Source of the DNA: Gemmatimonadetes bacterium T265
GTDB lineage: Bacteria > Gemmatimonadota > Gemmatimonadetes > Gemmatimonadales > Gemmatimonadaceae
Direction: 5' to 3'
Assembly (NCBI GenBank): GCA_019973575.1
Contig: BPUI01000004.1
Coordinates: 186,001 to 250,000 of the forward strand
Length of the DNA: 64,000 bases
The translations under genes and the position numbers were made by a program. The notes below the pieces were generated by a model. That model was given only the letters and a program-made list of their open reading frames with translations. It did not search any database and was not told the DNA's origin. This document shows positions 8,051-16,997 of the stretch, in pieces (the first letter of the stretch is position 1; the number at the start of each line of letters is the position of its first letter).

Positions 8051-9901
8051 ATGCGCTCCGACTCCCGCCTCCTGCTCTCGCACGCCGTTGCCAGCTCGAG
8101 GCGGGCGGTGAACGACGCCAGCGACGGTGCGCCACGGCTGCCGGCGCTGCCGAGCCCGGTCGCGCTGCAGTTGCTCGACATCCCGTTCGTGCTGCCGCTC
8201 AAGCAGCTGCCGGAGCGAGTGGACGGCCTGCTGCCGCGCTGGGCCTACGAGGTCCAGTACACGCTCGTAGGAACCGACCGGACGCGCTACGACGTCCGGG
8301 TGAGTGGTGACCCATCACTCGGTCTCCCGTTCGGGCAGGACGCCGACGTGCTGCTCGCGTTGTTCAAGATCCTGGAGAGCGAGCCGGGCCAGCACGACCT
8401 CGCCACCGGCGCCTTTCGGAGTCCGAGCTACCAGATGATCTGCCGGGCGCTCGGCAAAGTGCCTACGGGACGCCGGTTCCGGGAGATCCGCGACGCCCTC
8501 ACGCGTCTGGCGGGGGTACGCATCTACAGCCGAGTCGTGATTGACAAGACGGCGCTCGCGGGGCGCATCGCCGCCGGCGACGGGGCGACCCCCGAGGTGC
8601 CGACCGCGAGCACGGCCCGCCGCGACGTCACGCACGAGATGCGGTGGCTGCTCGAGTATCGCGTGACCGAGCGGGTGGAGGAACGGCGGCCCGTACGCCG
8701 CGCCGCTGGTGACGGTGGGGAAGCTAGCCGCACGCTCACCGTGTCCGAGCCTGGCGGCGGTGAGGAGGACGGCGACGACGGCACCGAGCGGCAGAGCCAG
8801 ATGTGGATCCAGCATCTGGCGATCAATCCGTTCTGGGTGGCGCAGGCCGTCAGCGGGTGGGCGGGATGGATCGACGTCGAGCGGCACGCGCGACTCAAGA
8901 GCCCAACGGCGCGCCGGCTCTACCAGATCTGTGCAGCCACGGCCGCCCGGCAGGTTGCCGCGCCGTGGCAGTTCGGCGAGGACGCGCTCGCCGCGGCGTG
9001 CCTGCTTACTACGAGCGCGACCAAGAAGCCGACCAAGATTCGCCAGCAGCTCGACAGCGCGGCCGACGAGCTCCGCGAGGCCGGGCTGGTCAGCGCGGCT
9101 GCGTGGCAGGGCTCACGCCGCGGGACCAAGACGTTCGAGGTGCACCCGGCGCCGCTGCTCCAGTTCGCTGACCTCCTGCGGGGCATTGGACTCACGGACC
9201 CGCCGGACTTCCGCGTCCAGTACGCTGTGCTCCGCCACTTCGGCGTGACACCGACGAAGGCGCGCGCTCTCTTGGTTGACCACCCGGCGCAAGTCGGCGA
9301 GGTGCTCCTCCGGGCGTGCCACCTCGAAGCCACCGACCCCGGTGCGATCGAGAAGTCGTGGGCGGGGTGGATCGTCCACCACGTGCAGGCGGCCACGTCG
9401 TTCCGTGGGGAAGTGGGCTTCCAGAAGTGGCGGACTAATGCACTCCGGGCGCTGACGGCTGGGACGGCCGACGCTCCGACACGCTCGCTGCCAACGGCAA
9501 CGGGGCATGCGGCGGGAGCCAGCGTTGCTGAACCGGAATCCGCAGTCGCACGCCCAGACGGCGCGGCTGCGCGGCTCCGTGCTCACTACGCTCTCCTATT
9601 GGAGGACGCGGACACCGCCCAGACGTGGCGTGCGGCGCTCGATGCGGTGCTGCCCACGGTTAGCCCGTTCGAACTTTACGGGCTCGAAGTCGCGGTGCCG
9701 CTCGGGATTGTCGAGAGCGACGGCGGCGCCGACGCGCTTAGTGTATGGGTGCACCCAAACGACGAGGTGGCGGCAAACATGCTCGCCCGCGCCGTGCCGC
9801 GGATTGAGCAGGCGCTTGAGGAGATTCGAGGATCGTCGACGCGCGTACGCGTGGACCGCCGCGACTGGCGGATTTCAGCTCCTCATCATCATGACGAGTG
9901 A
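8051..9901 (+). CDS. Plasmid replication initiator, RPA/RepA-like
   Basis: Counted from the ATG at 8051 this is a 616-residue protein. Residues 40-75 (LDIPFVLPLKQLPERVDGLLPRWAYEVQYTLVG) and 90-110 (LGLPFGQDADVLLALFKILES) resemble the N-terminal winged-helix block of 'replication initiator protein A' proteins. YQMICRALGKVPTGRRFREIRDALTRLAGVRIYS then provides the DNA-recognition helix and wing. The second half (HARLKSPTARRLYQI...) looks like a second winged helix. The frame is open back to a GTG at 7775, but those 92 codons lack the local codon bias and cover the AT-richer part of the origin, so I prefer 8051. The last 11 bases overlap the start of the response-regulator frame, suggesting co-translation. 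Confidence 0.72.
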   Translation: MRSDSRLLLSHAVASSRRAVNDASDGAPRLPALPSPVALQLLDIPFVLPLKQLPERVDGLLPRWAYEVQYTLVGTDRTRYDVRVSGDPSLGLPFGQDADVLLALFKILESEPGQHDLATGAFRSPSYQMICRALGKVPTGRRFREIRDALTRLAGVRIYSRVVIDKTALAGRIAAGDGATPEVPTASTARRDVTHEMRWLLEYRVTERVEERRPVRRAAGDGGEASRTLTVSEPGGGEEDGDDGTERQSQMWIQHLAINPFWVAQAVSGWAGWIDVERHARLKSPTARRLYQICAATAARQVAAPWQFGEDALAAACLLTTSATKKPTKIRQQLDSAADELREAGLVSAAAWQGSRRGTKTFEVHPAPLLQFADLLRGIGLTDPPDFRVQYAVLRHFGVTPTKARALLVDHPAQVGEVLLRACHLEATDPGAIEKSWAGWIVHHVQAATSFRGEVGFQKWRTNALRALTAGTADAPTRSLPTATGHAAGASVAEPESAVARPDGAAARLRAHYALLLEDADTAQTWRAALDAVLPTVSPFELYGLEVAVPLGIVESDGGADALSVWVHPNDEVAANMLARAVPRIEQALEEIRGSSTRVRVDRRDWRISAPHHHDE

Positions 9902-10700
9902 CCGACCCGACGACAGCATCCGCGTGCTGGTCGTCGACGATGAGCGGCTGAGCCGGGAGCGCCTTCGGACGCTGCTCGACGCGGAGTAGGGCGTGATGGT
10001 CGTTGGCGAGTGCGAGAACGGGATCCAGGCGCTCGATGCCATCACACGGCTCGGGCCGGAGCTCGTGTTTCTCGACGTGCAGATGCCCGACCTCGACGGC
10101 CTCGGGGTGGTCGACGCACTCGGGAGCGCGGACCAGGTCACGTGCCCGCAGATCGTCTTCGTGACCGCGTACAACGCGTACATGGAGCGGGCGTTCGAGG
10201 TGCACGCGGTCGACTACCTGCGGAAGCCGTATACCACGGCGCGGTTCCAATCGGCGCTCGCGCACGGGCGCCGGCAGGTGTTGCTGCGCCGGGCGGAGCG
10301 GGAGAGCGTGTACCCGGCGGGGTATGCGGCGGCGGTGGCGGCGCTACAATCGGAGATCGACGACGGCACGATCCGCGTGCATGTGCGGGAGACGTCGACG
10401 TGGCACGTGATCCCGACCGAGGAGATCGGCCGGATCGAGTCGGACGGAAGTGCGCACGTTCGCATCCACCGCGGGCCCAACTCGTACCGGTGGCGCAAGT
10501 CGCTGGCCGAGTGCGAACAGAAGCTCGCGAGGCGCGGTTTCCTGCGCGTCCACCGATCGTACGTCGTCAACACCGCCCGCATCCGGTCGGTGAAGTCGCT
10601 GCAGAAGGGGGAGTTCGCCCTCCTGCTGGATGACGGGACTGCGATCGACACCGGTCGCACGTTCCGCGACGCGGTGCTGAACTTCCTCAACCGCCGGTGA
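9891..10700 (+). pseudogene. LytTR-type response regulator with in-frame TAG at codon 33
   Basis: The ATG at 9891 overlaps the end of the initiator gene and begins a receiver domain (IRVLVVDDERLSRERLRTLLDAE). A TAG at 9987-9989 interrupts it. The same frame continues GVMVVGECENGIQAL, includes the phospho-acceptor Asp62 in LVFLDVQMPD and VTAYNAYMERAFEVHAVDYLRKPY. It ends in a LytTR DNA-binding domain (about residues 165-265: IGRIESDGSAHVRIHR, FLRVHRSYVVNTARI). Everything except the one stop is intact. An internal GTG/ATG after the stop (9990/9993) could express a version lacking the first strand and acidic pocket, which would not phosphorylate normally. It could be a recent null mutation, a sequencing error or a recoded stop. 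Confidence 0.82.
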
Positions 10701-10719
10701 TGCGGTCCCGGGCCGCGCC

Positions 10720-11513
10720 ATGAGCTTCGGCCAGGGGGTAGGGAAGCCGTTCCTGGTCGTGTCCGACGTGCACCTGGGGCGGTGTCGGCCGAGACGGAAC
10801 GGGCGTTCCGCGCCTTTCTGGACTACGCCGGGGCGACAGCGGCCGGGCTGCTCATCAACGGCGACCTGTTCGACGTGTGGCTCGCGACGCGGCACTTCGT
10901 CGTGCGGCACCACGTCCGCGTCCTCGCCGCGCTCGCCGACGTGGTCGACGCCGGCGTGCCGGTCTACTTCGTCGGCGGCAACCACGACGCGATCGAGTTC
11001 GGGGGCGAGATGCTGCGCGACGAGCTCGGCGTGATGCTGCTCGACGAGCCGGCGCGGGTCACGTTAGGCGGCCGGCGCGCGCTGGTCGTGCACGGTGACG
11101 GCGTGTGGCCCGCCCCGCGCGGGTATCCGAGCTATCGGAAGCGCCACCCCGTACTGCGGCATCGCGCGTTCCGGTGGGCGGCGCAACGGGTGGCGCACGT
11201 GGACCGGATCTTCGACCGGGTCGCCGAGTGGTCGGGGACGCGCGACTTCGTGGAACGGCACGGGGCAGGGAAGGGGACGGGACCGAAGCCCCTGGCCGGG
11301 CCGATCGAGGCGTGGGCGCGCTCCGCGCTACTCGCCGAGCCGGAGCTCGATGTGGTGCTCGCGGCCCACAGTCACCTGCCGGCGCTCGTCGAGGTGCAGC
11401 CGGGGCAGTACTACATCAACTCGGGTGACTGGATCGAACACATGACGTACGTGGTGCTGCCCGCCGGCAGGCGTGCCCCGGAGCTTCGGCGCTGGCCGGA
11501 GCATGCCGGGTAG
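10720..11513 (+). pseudogene. Metallophosphoesterase (LpxH-like) with a one-base frameshift
   Basis: The frame from the ATG at 10720 encodes KPFLVVSDVHLG and then goes off frame in the G-run at 10776-10779. Adding one G restores GAVSAETERAFRAFLDYAG and the rest of the protein to 11513. Later motifs are all present: LLINGDLFDVW, VGGNHD, VVHGDGVW and the HSHLP histidine pair. Spacing fits calcineurin-like phosphoesterases of the UDP-2,3-diacylglucosamine diphosphatase type, which act on lipid A precursors or related substrates at the membrane face. Total length without the shift is about 265 residues, normal for the family. A start at the internal 10782 ATG would lose the first metal-binding Asp/His. 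Confidence 0.8.
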
Positions 11514-11821
11514 GCACGGCTCCAAACGGGCTTGCGCACTGCGGAGTGATCAGATCGGCGGCGAGCGTCGCAAAAGCCGTCCCGGTAGCTCACTGCGTGG
11601 GTAGGCTGCTCGTCGCACAAACCCTCAAGTGAGACGCGGGGAACTCGTGCGTTTACACGCCGGTCGTCGCTCGATGGTGCAGCGCCCCCTTGAGACCGCC
11701 ACCCGGCCAGAGACGTGTCCGGAAAGGCGAGTACGCTAGTGCGCGTCGGTGTCGGTCGTACGCTCGCTCGGCGGGTACGCTCGCCGGCCACCCCAGGCAG
11801 TGCGGCCATCACGCACCGCGG
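11514..11821. other. Intergenic region between convergent genes
   Basis: These 308 bases lie between the phosphoesterase end and the 3' end of the membrane-protein gene. I see no convincing coding frame, RNA gene or strong terminator hairpin. Confidence 0.5.
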
Positions 11822-12811
11822 CTAACCGAGCAGGCGGCGCACGATGGCCGGTCCCGAGTAGCGGGCGGTGAAGTAGTACGTGCCGAGGAGGATCACCCCG
11901 GTCGCTACCGCAAGCACGCCCGCGGCCGCCAGCCGGAGCGCCGGCGGCGTCGTGACGCGGCGCGCGCGGCTGAACGCGTCGGCGACGAACAGGTTGGGCA
12001 GGTAGAACCAGAATGCCATCGCGATGTCGAACGGTCCGCGGAAGTCCGTCGTGTGGCCGGCGCCGCCGGTAGCCGTCATCCACACGCCGAAGTCCATGCG
12101 GTAGAGCCACGAGCCGATGGCGAGCGCGAAGAGGCGCAGGCCCCAGACGCGGTGCGCGTCCATGCGCCGGGGGGCGGTCCGGCCGGCCCGGGCGTGGCGG
12201 ACGGTCTCGACGGCCGCCACCACGGTGAGCACGCCGTAGAGGCCGAACCCCACGTCCATCGGCGTGCCGCCGACCGTGCCGTTCAGAATGATTAACGTCG
12301 GCCCGCCCAGCCCCGCGAGGAGCGACGCAGTCACGTAGACGCGGCCGGCCCAGCGGTGGACGGCCGGGGCGTCGTGGCCGACCGCGGGAACCAGCTGCAC
12401 GCCGCCCAGCACAAGGATGAGCCCGCCCGCGGCGAAGTGCAGCCCGATCCCGGCGTTGGCCGCCGGCGTCCCTGATTCGTAGAGGCGCGGCAACTGGTCG
12501 TTCCACCGCGCGGCGTGTCCGTCGGCGGCCGAGCCGGCGTAGAACGCGAGGACGTAGAGCGCGAAGAGCAGGGCGCTGGCGAGCGCCGAGGCGGCGAGCG
12601 CCACGCCCACCCAGCGCAGCAGCCGCGCGCTCGCGCGGTCCGCACGGTCGGATACGGTCAGGCAGGTCGCAAAGGGGGGGAAGACCGACCGCGGGGGCGA
12701 GCGGCGGCATCGGCGGGCGTGGGAGGAGGGGTGAGGGCACTGCGTGGGTCGCGCGGCGGGGCGCGTCCGCGCCCGTTCCCTCCTCCGGCAAACCGTCCCG
12801 AAAGCCGCCAC
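11822..12811 (-). CDS. DUF2306-like multi-pass membrane protein
   Basis: The open frame of 329 residues has about 45 Arg/Pro-rich residues at the front that are probably untranslated. The protein proper begins near LTVSDRADRASARLLRWVG. About seven hydrophobic segments follow: VGVALAASALASALLFALYVLAFY, AGIGLHFAAGGLILVLGGVQL, VYVTASLLAGLGGPTLIILNG, VGFGLYGVLTVVAAVE and others. The pattern H-F-x-x-G-G...G-G-V-Q-L followed by AVHRWAGRVYV is characteristic of the DUF2306 family of predicted membrane proteins of unknown function. No ATG lies at the expected start, so the true start is uncertain. It is followed 14 bases before the kinase 3' end in the same orientation. Confidence 0.62.
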   Translation of the reverse strand: MAAFGTVCRRRERARTRPAARPTQCPHPSSHARRCRRSPPRSVFPPFATCLTVSDRADRASARLLRWVGVALAASALASALLFALYVLAFYAGSAADGHAARWNDQLPRLYESGTPAANAGIGLHFAAGGLILVLGGVQLVPAVGHDAPAVHRWAGRVYVTASLLAGLGGPTLIILNGTVGGTPMDVGFGLYGVLTVVAAVETVRHARAGRTAPRRMDAHRVWGLRLFALAIGSWLYRMDFGVWMTATGGAGHTTDFRGPFDIAMAFWFYLPNLFVADAFSRARRVTTPPALRLAAAGVLAVATGVILLGTYYFTARYSGPAIVRRLLG

Positions 12812-12825
12812 CGCGGGGTGGTGAG

Positions 12826-15800
12826 CTACGGCTGGGGCGTGATCAGCGCCACGAACGGCGGGTACGCGCGCAGGCCGGCGAAGTCGGGGTCGACGTCGGC
12901 ATCAGGCTCGCTGCCGGCGCCCTCGGGGGCGGCGACGGCCGCGCCCTCGCGGCGTGCGCGCGCGAGGAGCGCGACCGCCCCCGCCCGGTCGCCGCGCAGG
13001 GCGGCGATGCGGGCGCTCCACACGGCGGCGGCCCCGAACAGGTACGGCTCGCGCGCCGCTGCGAGGCCCGCCGCGATGCGCGCTGCAGTTGCCGGGTCGC
13101 CCATCCGAGCGGCGGTGGTGCCGAGCAGGCCGAGCGCGGCGATGTCGGCGGGGTCCGCGGCCGCGCCGGCCGCGATGCGCCGAGCATCGGCCCAGCGCCC
13201 GGCCTCGTAGAGCAGCATGGCGCGGTAGCGCGGGCCCGCGCCCGCCGTGTTGGGCTCGACCACGTCGCGGTCGGCCGTGTCGGGGGCCGCCGGGTTGGGG
13301 CCGACCCCGCGCGCGGCACGGGCTGCAGCCGCCGAGTCGGCGCGCACGGTGGCCGCGGCGCCCGGCCCGGTCAACCCGACGTGCACGAGCGCGGCGGCGA
13401 GCACGCGCGTGGCGGCGGCCAGCTGGCCGTGCGCGCGCAGCTCCCGCACGGCGGTGAGGGCGCGCGCCTCGAAGCGGAACGGGTAGTACACAGTACCTTC
13501 GGGGTCGTGGGCCAACTCGCGCTCCACGTCGCCCGCGCGGCCCAGCGCCGCGAGCGCGCGCACGATCAGGAAGCCGACGTGGGACGACGTCGGGAACTGG
13601 CGGCGGGCACGGCGCGCCGCGTCGAGTTCTGCCGGGTAGCGGCCCATCATATGGAAGGCCACGGCGCGGTAGTCCCAATACCACGGCGTCAACAGGTTGA
13701 GCCCACGCTCGGGGTCGGTGCGGTCGAGCGCGGCGAGCGCGGTGGCGGGACGGTTGGCCCTGATCGCGCACACCGCCACGAGCAGCGGCACCTCCACGGA
13801 GCCCGGCGAGCGTGCGCTCAGCGCTTCGGCCGCCCGTAATTGGCCCGGCACGTCGCCGGCCAGTTGGGCCGCGAGGACGTCACGCAGGAGGCGCTCCGCC
13901 GGGGTAAGCAGCGTGTCGAGGTGCGCGACGCGGCGCAGCAGGCGGTCCGCCCGCGGCCACCGGCCATATTGCTCCGCGCCCCACGCCGCGAGCAGGAGCG
14001 GCGTCGCGTAGGTGCTGTCGAGGGATCCCGCGCGGTCGAGCCGGGCGTAGAAGTCCGCCCGGTCGCCGCGGAAGAAGCTCTCCCACGCGCGGCTCACCTC
14101 GCGGTAGGCCGCGTAGGACGGCGGCCGGCCGGCCGCGCCCACCGTGGCCCCCGCCGTCGTGTCGACGGTGGCCGCGAGCGCGGCCACCGCGCGCCCCGCG
14201 AGCGCCGCGACGGCCGCCGACGGCGCGTCCGCGCTGCCCGTCACCGCGGGCACGGGGCGCAGGAGGCGGCCGGAGGCCACGTCGACGAGCCGCACTTGCA
14301 GGCGGAGGCTGTCGCGGCCATCGCCGCGGCCGGCGCCGACGCGATCGATGCTGCCCGTGACCACACGGCCCGCCCCCGTCTCCTGGGCGAGGGCGACGGC
14401 CGGGTCGCCCGCGCGTAGTGGGCGCGGCACGCGGGCGAGCAGGGCACCCGTGGTCGCCGCGGTGTGCGGGTCGACTACCTCGAACTCGCCGGTCTGCATC
14501 AGCTCCTGCGCGACCCAGTCAGCCGCCATCGCGCCGAGCGCCGTGAGGGCGGAGTCGCCCGTCCGGTTCTCGAGCGGGGCGACGACCACGCGGCGGGGGG
14601 CGAGCGCGGGCGCGCGGCGTGTGAGCAGCGTGACGAGCGTGGCGCGGAGCTGGGCCGGCACCGCCGCCATCGCGCCGCCGCCGAGCACGAGCACGACGCC
14701 GAGCGCGGTGAGGGCCCAGCGCCGCCGCCGGGCGCGCGGCGCGGGCGGCGCCGCCGCGGCGGGCGCCGCCTCAGGCTCGCCGTTCGTCACTGCGGTAGAC
14801 CGTGCGTTCGGTAGCGCGTTCGGTGACGCATTCGGCCACACGTCAGGCGTCGCGCCGGGCGACGTCGCGCCCGCGATCGCGTCGAGCGCGGCGCGCACCG
14901 CGCCGGTCGACGCGGGGCGCGCCGCCGGGTCCTTTTCCAGGCAGCGCATCACGAGCGCCGCCAGCGCCGGCGGCGTGTCGGGGCGGTGCCGCGCGACGGG
15001 CTCCGGCGCGCGGTCGACGTGGGCGCGCACTAGGCGCCACGGCGTGTCGTCGGTGAACGGCGGCCGCCCTGCGAGCAGCTCGTAGGCGACGCAGCCCAGC
15101 GCGTAGAGGTCCGCCCGGTGGTCCGCGGCCGGGTCGCCAACGGCCTGCTCGGGCGCCATGTAGGCCGGCGTGCCGAGGGCCACCCCCGCCCCCGTGAGCC
15201 CCGGCGGCGCGGCGGCGTCGGGCGCGTCGCCATTGCGCGTGTCGCCGCCCGGGCCGGCCGCTGCGGCGACGGCCTTGGCCACGCCGAAATCGGCCACCAC
15301 GGCCACGCCGCCGGACAGGAGCACGTTCTCGGGTTTCACGTCGCGGTGCACCACGCCCTGCGCGTGGGCATACTCGAGCGCGAGCGCGACCTCGCGGACC
15401 GTCCTCAGGACGTCGTCGAGCGGGAGCGGGCCCTCGCCTGCGGCGGCCCGCCGCCGGAGCCGCGCGCGGAGCGTCTCGCCGTCCACGTAGGGCATCGTGA
15501 ACCACAGGCGCCCGTCGGTCTCGCCCGAGTCGAGCAGCGCGAGCACGTGCGGGTGCTGCAGCCGTGCGGCGAGCCGGATCTCGCGCTGGAACCGCGCCGG
15601 CCCGAGTGCAGCCGCGAGGCCGGGGTGCAGCGTCTTGAGCGCCACGACGCGGTCGTGCTTGGGGTCCTGCGCGAGGTAGACGGTGGCCATCCCCCCGCGT
15701 CCGAGCTCCCGCAGCACGCGGTAGGGACCGAGCGCGGCGCCAGCTGGCACGCCCGGCGGGGTGTCGGGCGTGTCGGGCGCGCCCGTCGACCCCGGCAGGT

Positions 15801-16029
15801 CGTCCTCGAACGCGGCGCCGAGCGCGCCGAGCGGGGCGTCGAGGAGGGGCGGCGCGTCCGCGTCGGCGGCGAGCAGCGCCTCGACCTCCGCGCGCACGGC
15901 GGGGTCGCCGGCGCACGCCGCGTCTAGGAACGCCGCGCGCTCGCCCGCGGGACGCTCGACGGCGTCGTCGAACACCGCCATTGCCCGCGCGTACCGCGCC
16001 GCGGACCCGCTCACGGGGCGCTCACGCAC
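12826..16029 (-). CDS. Membrane-anchored serine/threonine kinase with TPR-like C-terminal region (module 1)
   Basis: This is a 1067-residue protein. Residues 1-60 are a helical N-terminus also found in its paralogue (FDDAVERPAGERAAFLDAACAGD). Residues 102-380 are a Hanks-type kinase: glycine loop LGRGGMATVYL, Lys132 in VVALK, catalytic HRDVKPEN (Asp230), DFG (Asp247) and GTPAYMAPEQ. A Pro/Ala linker and one transmembrane helix (WALTALGVVLVLGGGAMAAV, about residue 440) follow. The remaining roughly 600 residues contain a DNRT/ENRTGDSAL domain and alpha-helical TPR-like repeats outside the membrane. The gene starts 7 bases after the sigma-factor stop codon, so the two are very likely one operon. 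The paralogue at 29423-32446 is about equally organised. Such pairs are typical of Gemmatimonadota and Acidobacteriota; targets are unknown. Confidence 0.9.
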   Translation of the reverse strand: MRERPVSGSAARYARAMAVFDDAVERPAGERAAFLDAACAGDPAVRAEVEALLAADADAPPLLDAPLGALGAAFEDDLPGSTGAPDTPDTPPGVPAGAALGPYRVLRELGRGGMATVYLAQDPKHDRVVALKTLHPGLAAALGPARFQREIRLAARLQHPHVLALLDSGETDGRLWFTMPYVDGETLRARLRRRAAAGEGPLPLDDVLRTVREVALALEYAHAQGVVHRDVKPENVLLSGGVAVVADFGVAKAVAAAAGPGGDTRNGDAPDAAAPPGLTGAGVALGTPAYMAPEQAVGDPAADHRADLYALGCVAYELLAGRPPFTDDTPWRLVRAHVDRAPEPVARHRPDTPPALAALVMRCLEKDPAARPASTGAVRAALDAIAGATSPGATPDVWPNASPNALPNARSTAVTNGEPEAAPAAAAPPAPRARRRRWALTALGVVLVLGGGAMAAVPAQLRATLVTLLTRRAPALAPRRVVVAPLENRTGDSALTALGAMAADWVAQELMQTGEFEVVDPHTAATTGALLARVPRPLRAGDPAVALAQETGAGRVVTGSIDRVGAGRGDGRDSLRLQVRLVDVASGRLLRPVPAVTGSADAPSAAVAALAGRAVAALAATVDTTAGATVGAAGRPPSYAAYREVSRAWESFFRGDRADFYARLDRAGSLDSTYATPLLLAAWGAEQYGRWPRADRLLRRVAHLDTLLTPAERLLRDVLAAQLAGDVPGQLRAAEALSARSPGSVEVPLLVAVCAIRANRPATALAALDRTDPERGLNLLTPWYWDYRAVAFHMMGRYPAELDAARRARRQFPTSSHVGFLIVRALAALGRAGDVERELAHDPEGTVYYPFRFEARALTAVRELRAHGQLAAATRVLAAALVHVGLTGPGAAATVRADSAAAARAARGVGPNPAAPDTADRDVVEPNTAGAGPRYRAMLLYEAGRWADARRIAAGAAADPADIAALGLLGTTAARMGDPATAARIAAGLAAAREPYLFGAAAVWSARIAALRGDRAGAVALLARARREGAAVAAPEGAGSEPDADVDPDFAGLRAYPPFVALITPQP

Positions 16030-16036
16030 GCGGCGG

Positions 16037-16645
16037 TCACGCGGCGGTCAGCGCCTTGGCCAGCCACGCGCGCGCCGCCCGCCAATCGCGCTCGACCGTC
16101 GGCACCGACACGCCTAACACCTCGGCCGATTCGGCGGCGGTGAGGCCCGCGAAGAAGCGGAACTCCACCACCCGGGCGCGCCGAGGGTCGACCGCCGCCA
16201 GCCGGGTAAGCGCCTCGTCGAGGGCTACGACCTCATCGGCGCGCGTCGGCTGCGCGGCGTCGGCGGTGCCGAGGGTCACGAAGGCCCCGCCCCCGCGCTT
16301 GTCGGCGGCGCGGCGCCGGGCGGCGTCGACCAGCACGTCGCGCATCGCGCGCGCGGCCACGCCGAAGAAGTGGGCGCGGTCCTCCCACGTGCCCGCGCGC
16401 CCCGGGCGCAGCTTGAAGTACGCCTCATGGACGAGTGCCGTGGTCGAGAGCGTGGCGCCCGCGCGCCCGGCCCGCACGCGCCGGGCGAGGCGACGCAGCT
16501 CGTCGTAGACCCGGGTGTAGAGCGCGTCCTTGGCGGCCGGGTCGCCGCCCTGTGCCGCCTGGAGATAGCCGGTCACATCCCCGCCGGCGCCGCCGGCCGG
16601 CGGCGTACCGGCGGATGGCACGTCGTCTTCAGCCGGCCGCTGCAC
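16037..16645 (-). CDS. ECF-like RNA polymerase sigma factor (TIGR02999 type), module 1
   Basis: Counted from the GTG at 16645 this is 202 residues. It carries region 2 (DALYTRVYDELRRLARRVRAGRAGATLSTTALVHEAYFKLRP...FFGVAARAMRDVLVDAARRRAADKRGG) and region 4 (LDEALTRLAAVDPRRARVVEFRFFAGLTAAESAEVLGVSVPTVERDWRAARAWLAKAL). The 'TALVHEAYxKL' and 'RDVLVDAARR' signatures belong to the ECF-like group usually adjacent to serine/threonine kinases. The GTG is supported by the paralogue at 33674-34282, which has exactly the same length from the equivalent GTG. It is followed directly by the kinase gene. A TTA codon in the DNA-binding region lies in GTTAGGC. Confidence 0.88.
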   Translation of the reverse strand: MQRPAEDDVPSAGTPPAGGAGGDVTGYLQAAQGGDPAAKDALYTRVYDELRRLARRVRAGRAGATLSTTALVHEAYFKLRPGRAGTWEDRAHFFGVAARAMRDVLVDAARRRAADKRGGGAFVTLGTADAAQPTRADEVVALDEALTRLAAVDPRRARVVEFRFFAGLTAAESAEVLGVSVPTVERDWRAARAWLAKALTAA

Positions 16646-16677
16646 GGGAGGCGACGGACACGCACATCTGACAGCTC

Positions 16678-16761
16678 GTGATGGGTTCCCAGCGCGTCTT
16701 GCGGAGGTGGAAGGGAGCGACGTTCGACCCCGATCCGCGGCCTGCGCCCTCGCTCCAATAG
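16678..16761 (+). other. KGSR-type leader/short ORF, copy A
   Basis: A GTG at 16678 opens 27 codons beginning VMGSQRVLRRWKGATFD. It matches copy B (34340) codon by codon, with synonymous as well as non-synonymous changes. It sits divergently 32 bases from the sigma-factor start and upstream of a truncated lipoprotein frame. It may be a real leader peptide or a conserved nucleic-acid element. Confidence 0.45.
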
Positions 16762-16880
16762 GGGACGCGGTCGGCATGCTGTCAATCCCTACACCTGCTA
16801 CGAAGTACACAGAGTTCCGCACGGCGCCGCGCACTGCGTATCTGGCAGGCGCCATAGCCCGGCACCGGGAGGGGTGCGCT

Positions 16881-16997
16881 ATGCAACAACCCGTGGGACT
16901 TCGGTGGGGTGCGTACGCACTCACGACGACACTTGCCCTGTTCAACGGGGCGTGCAGTGACGAGGACGTGCTCCCCGGTACCGGGGTCAAGGAGTAG
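16881..16997 (+). pseudogene. Lipoprotein N-terminus truncated at an IS3-type remnant
   Basis: The ATG at 16881 gives MQQPVGLRWGAYALTTTLALFNGACSDED and a stop after 38 residues. It looks like a lipoprotein signal peptide: positive start, hydrophobic core and lipobox-like F-N-G-A-C. The frame ends at 16997, exactly where IS3-remnant sequence (TTGGGGATCTGACCCC, about 16998-17015) begins. It is probably the 5' end of an exported protein gene cut off by an insertion; the rest is not visible downstream. Confidence 0.45.
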
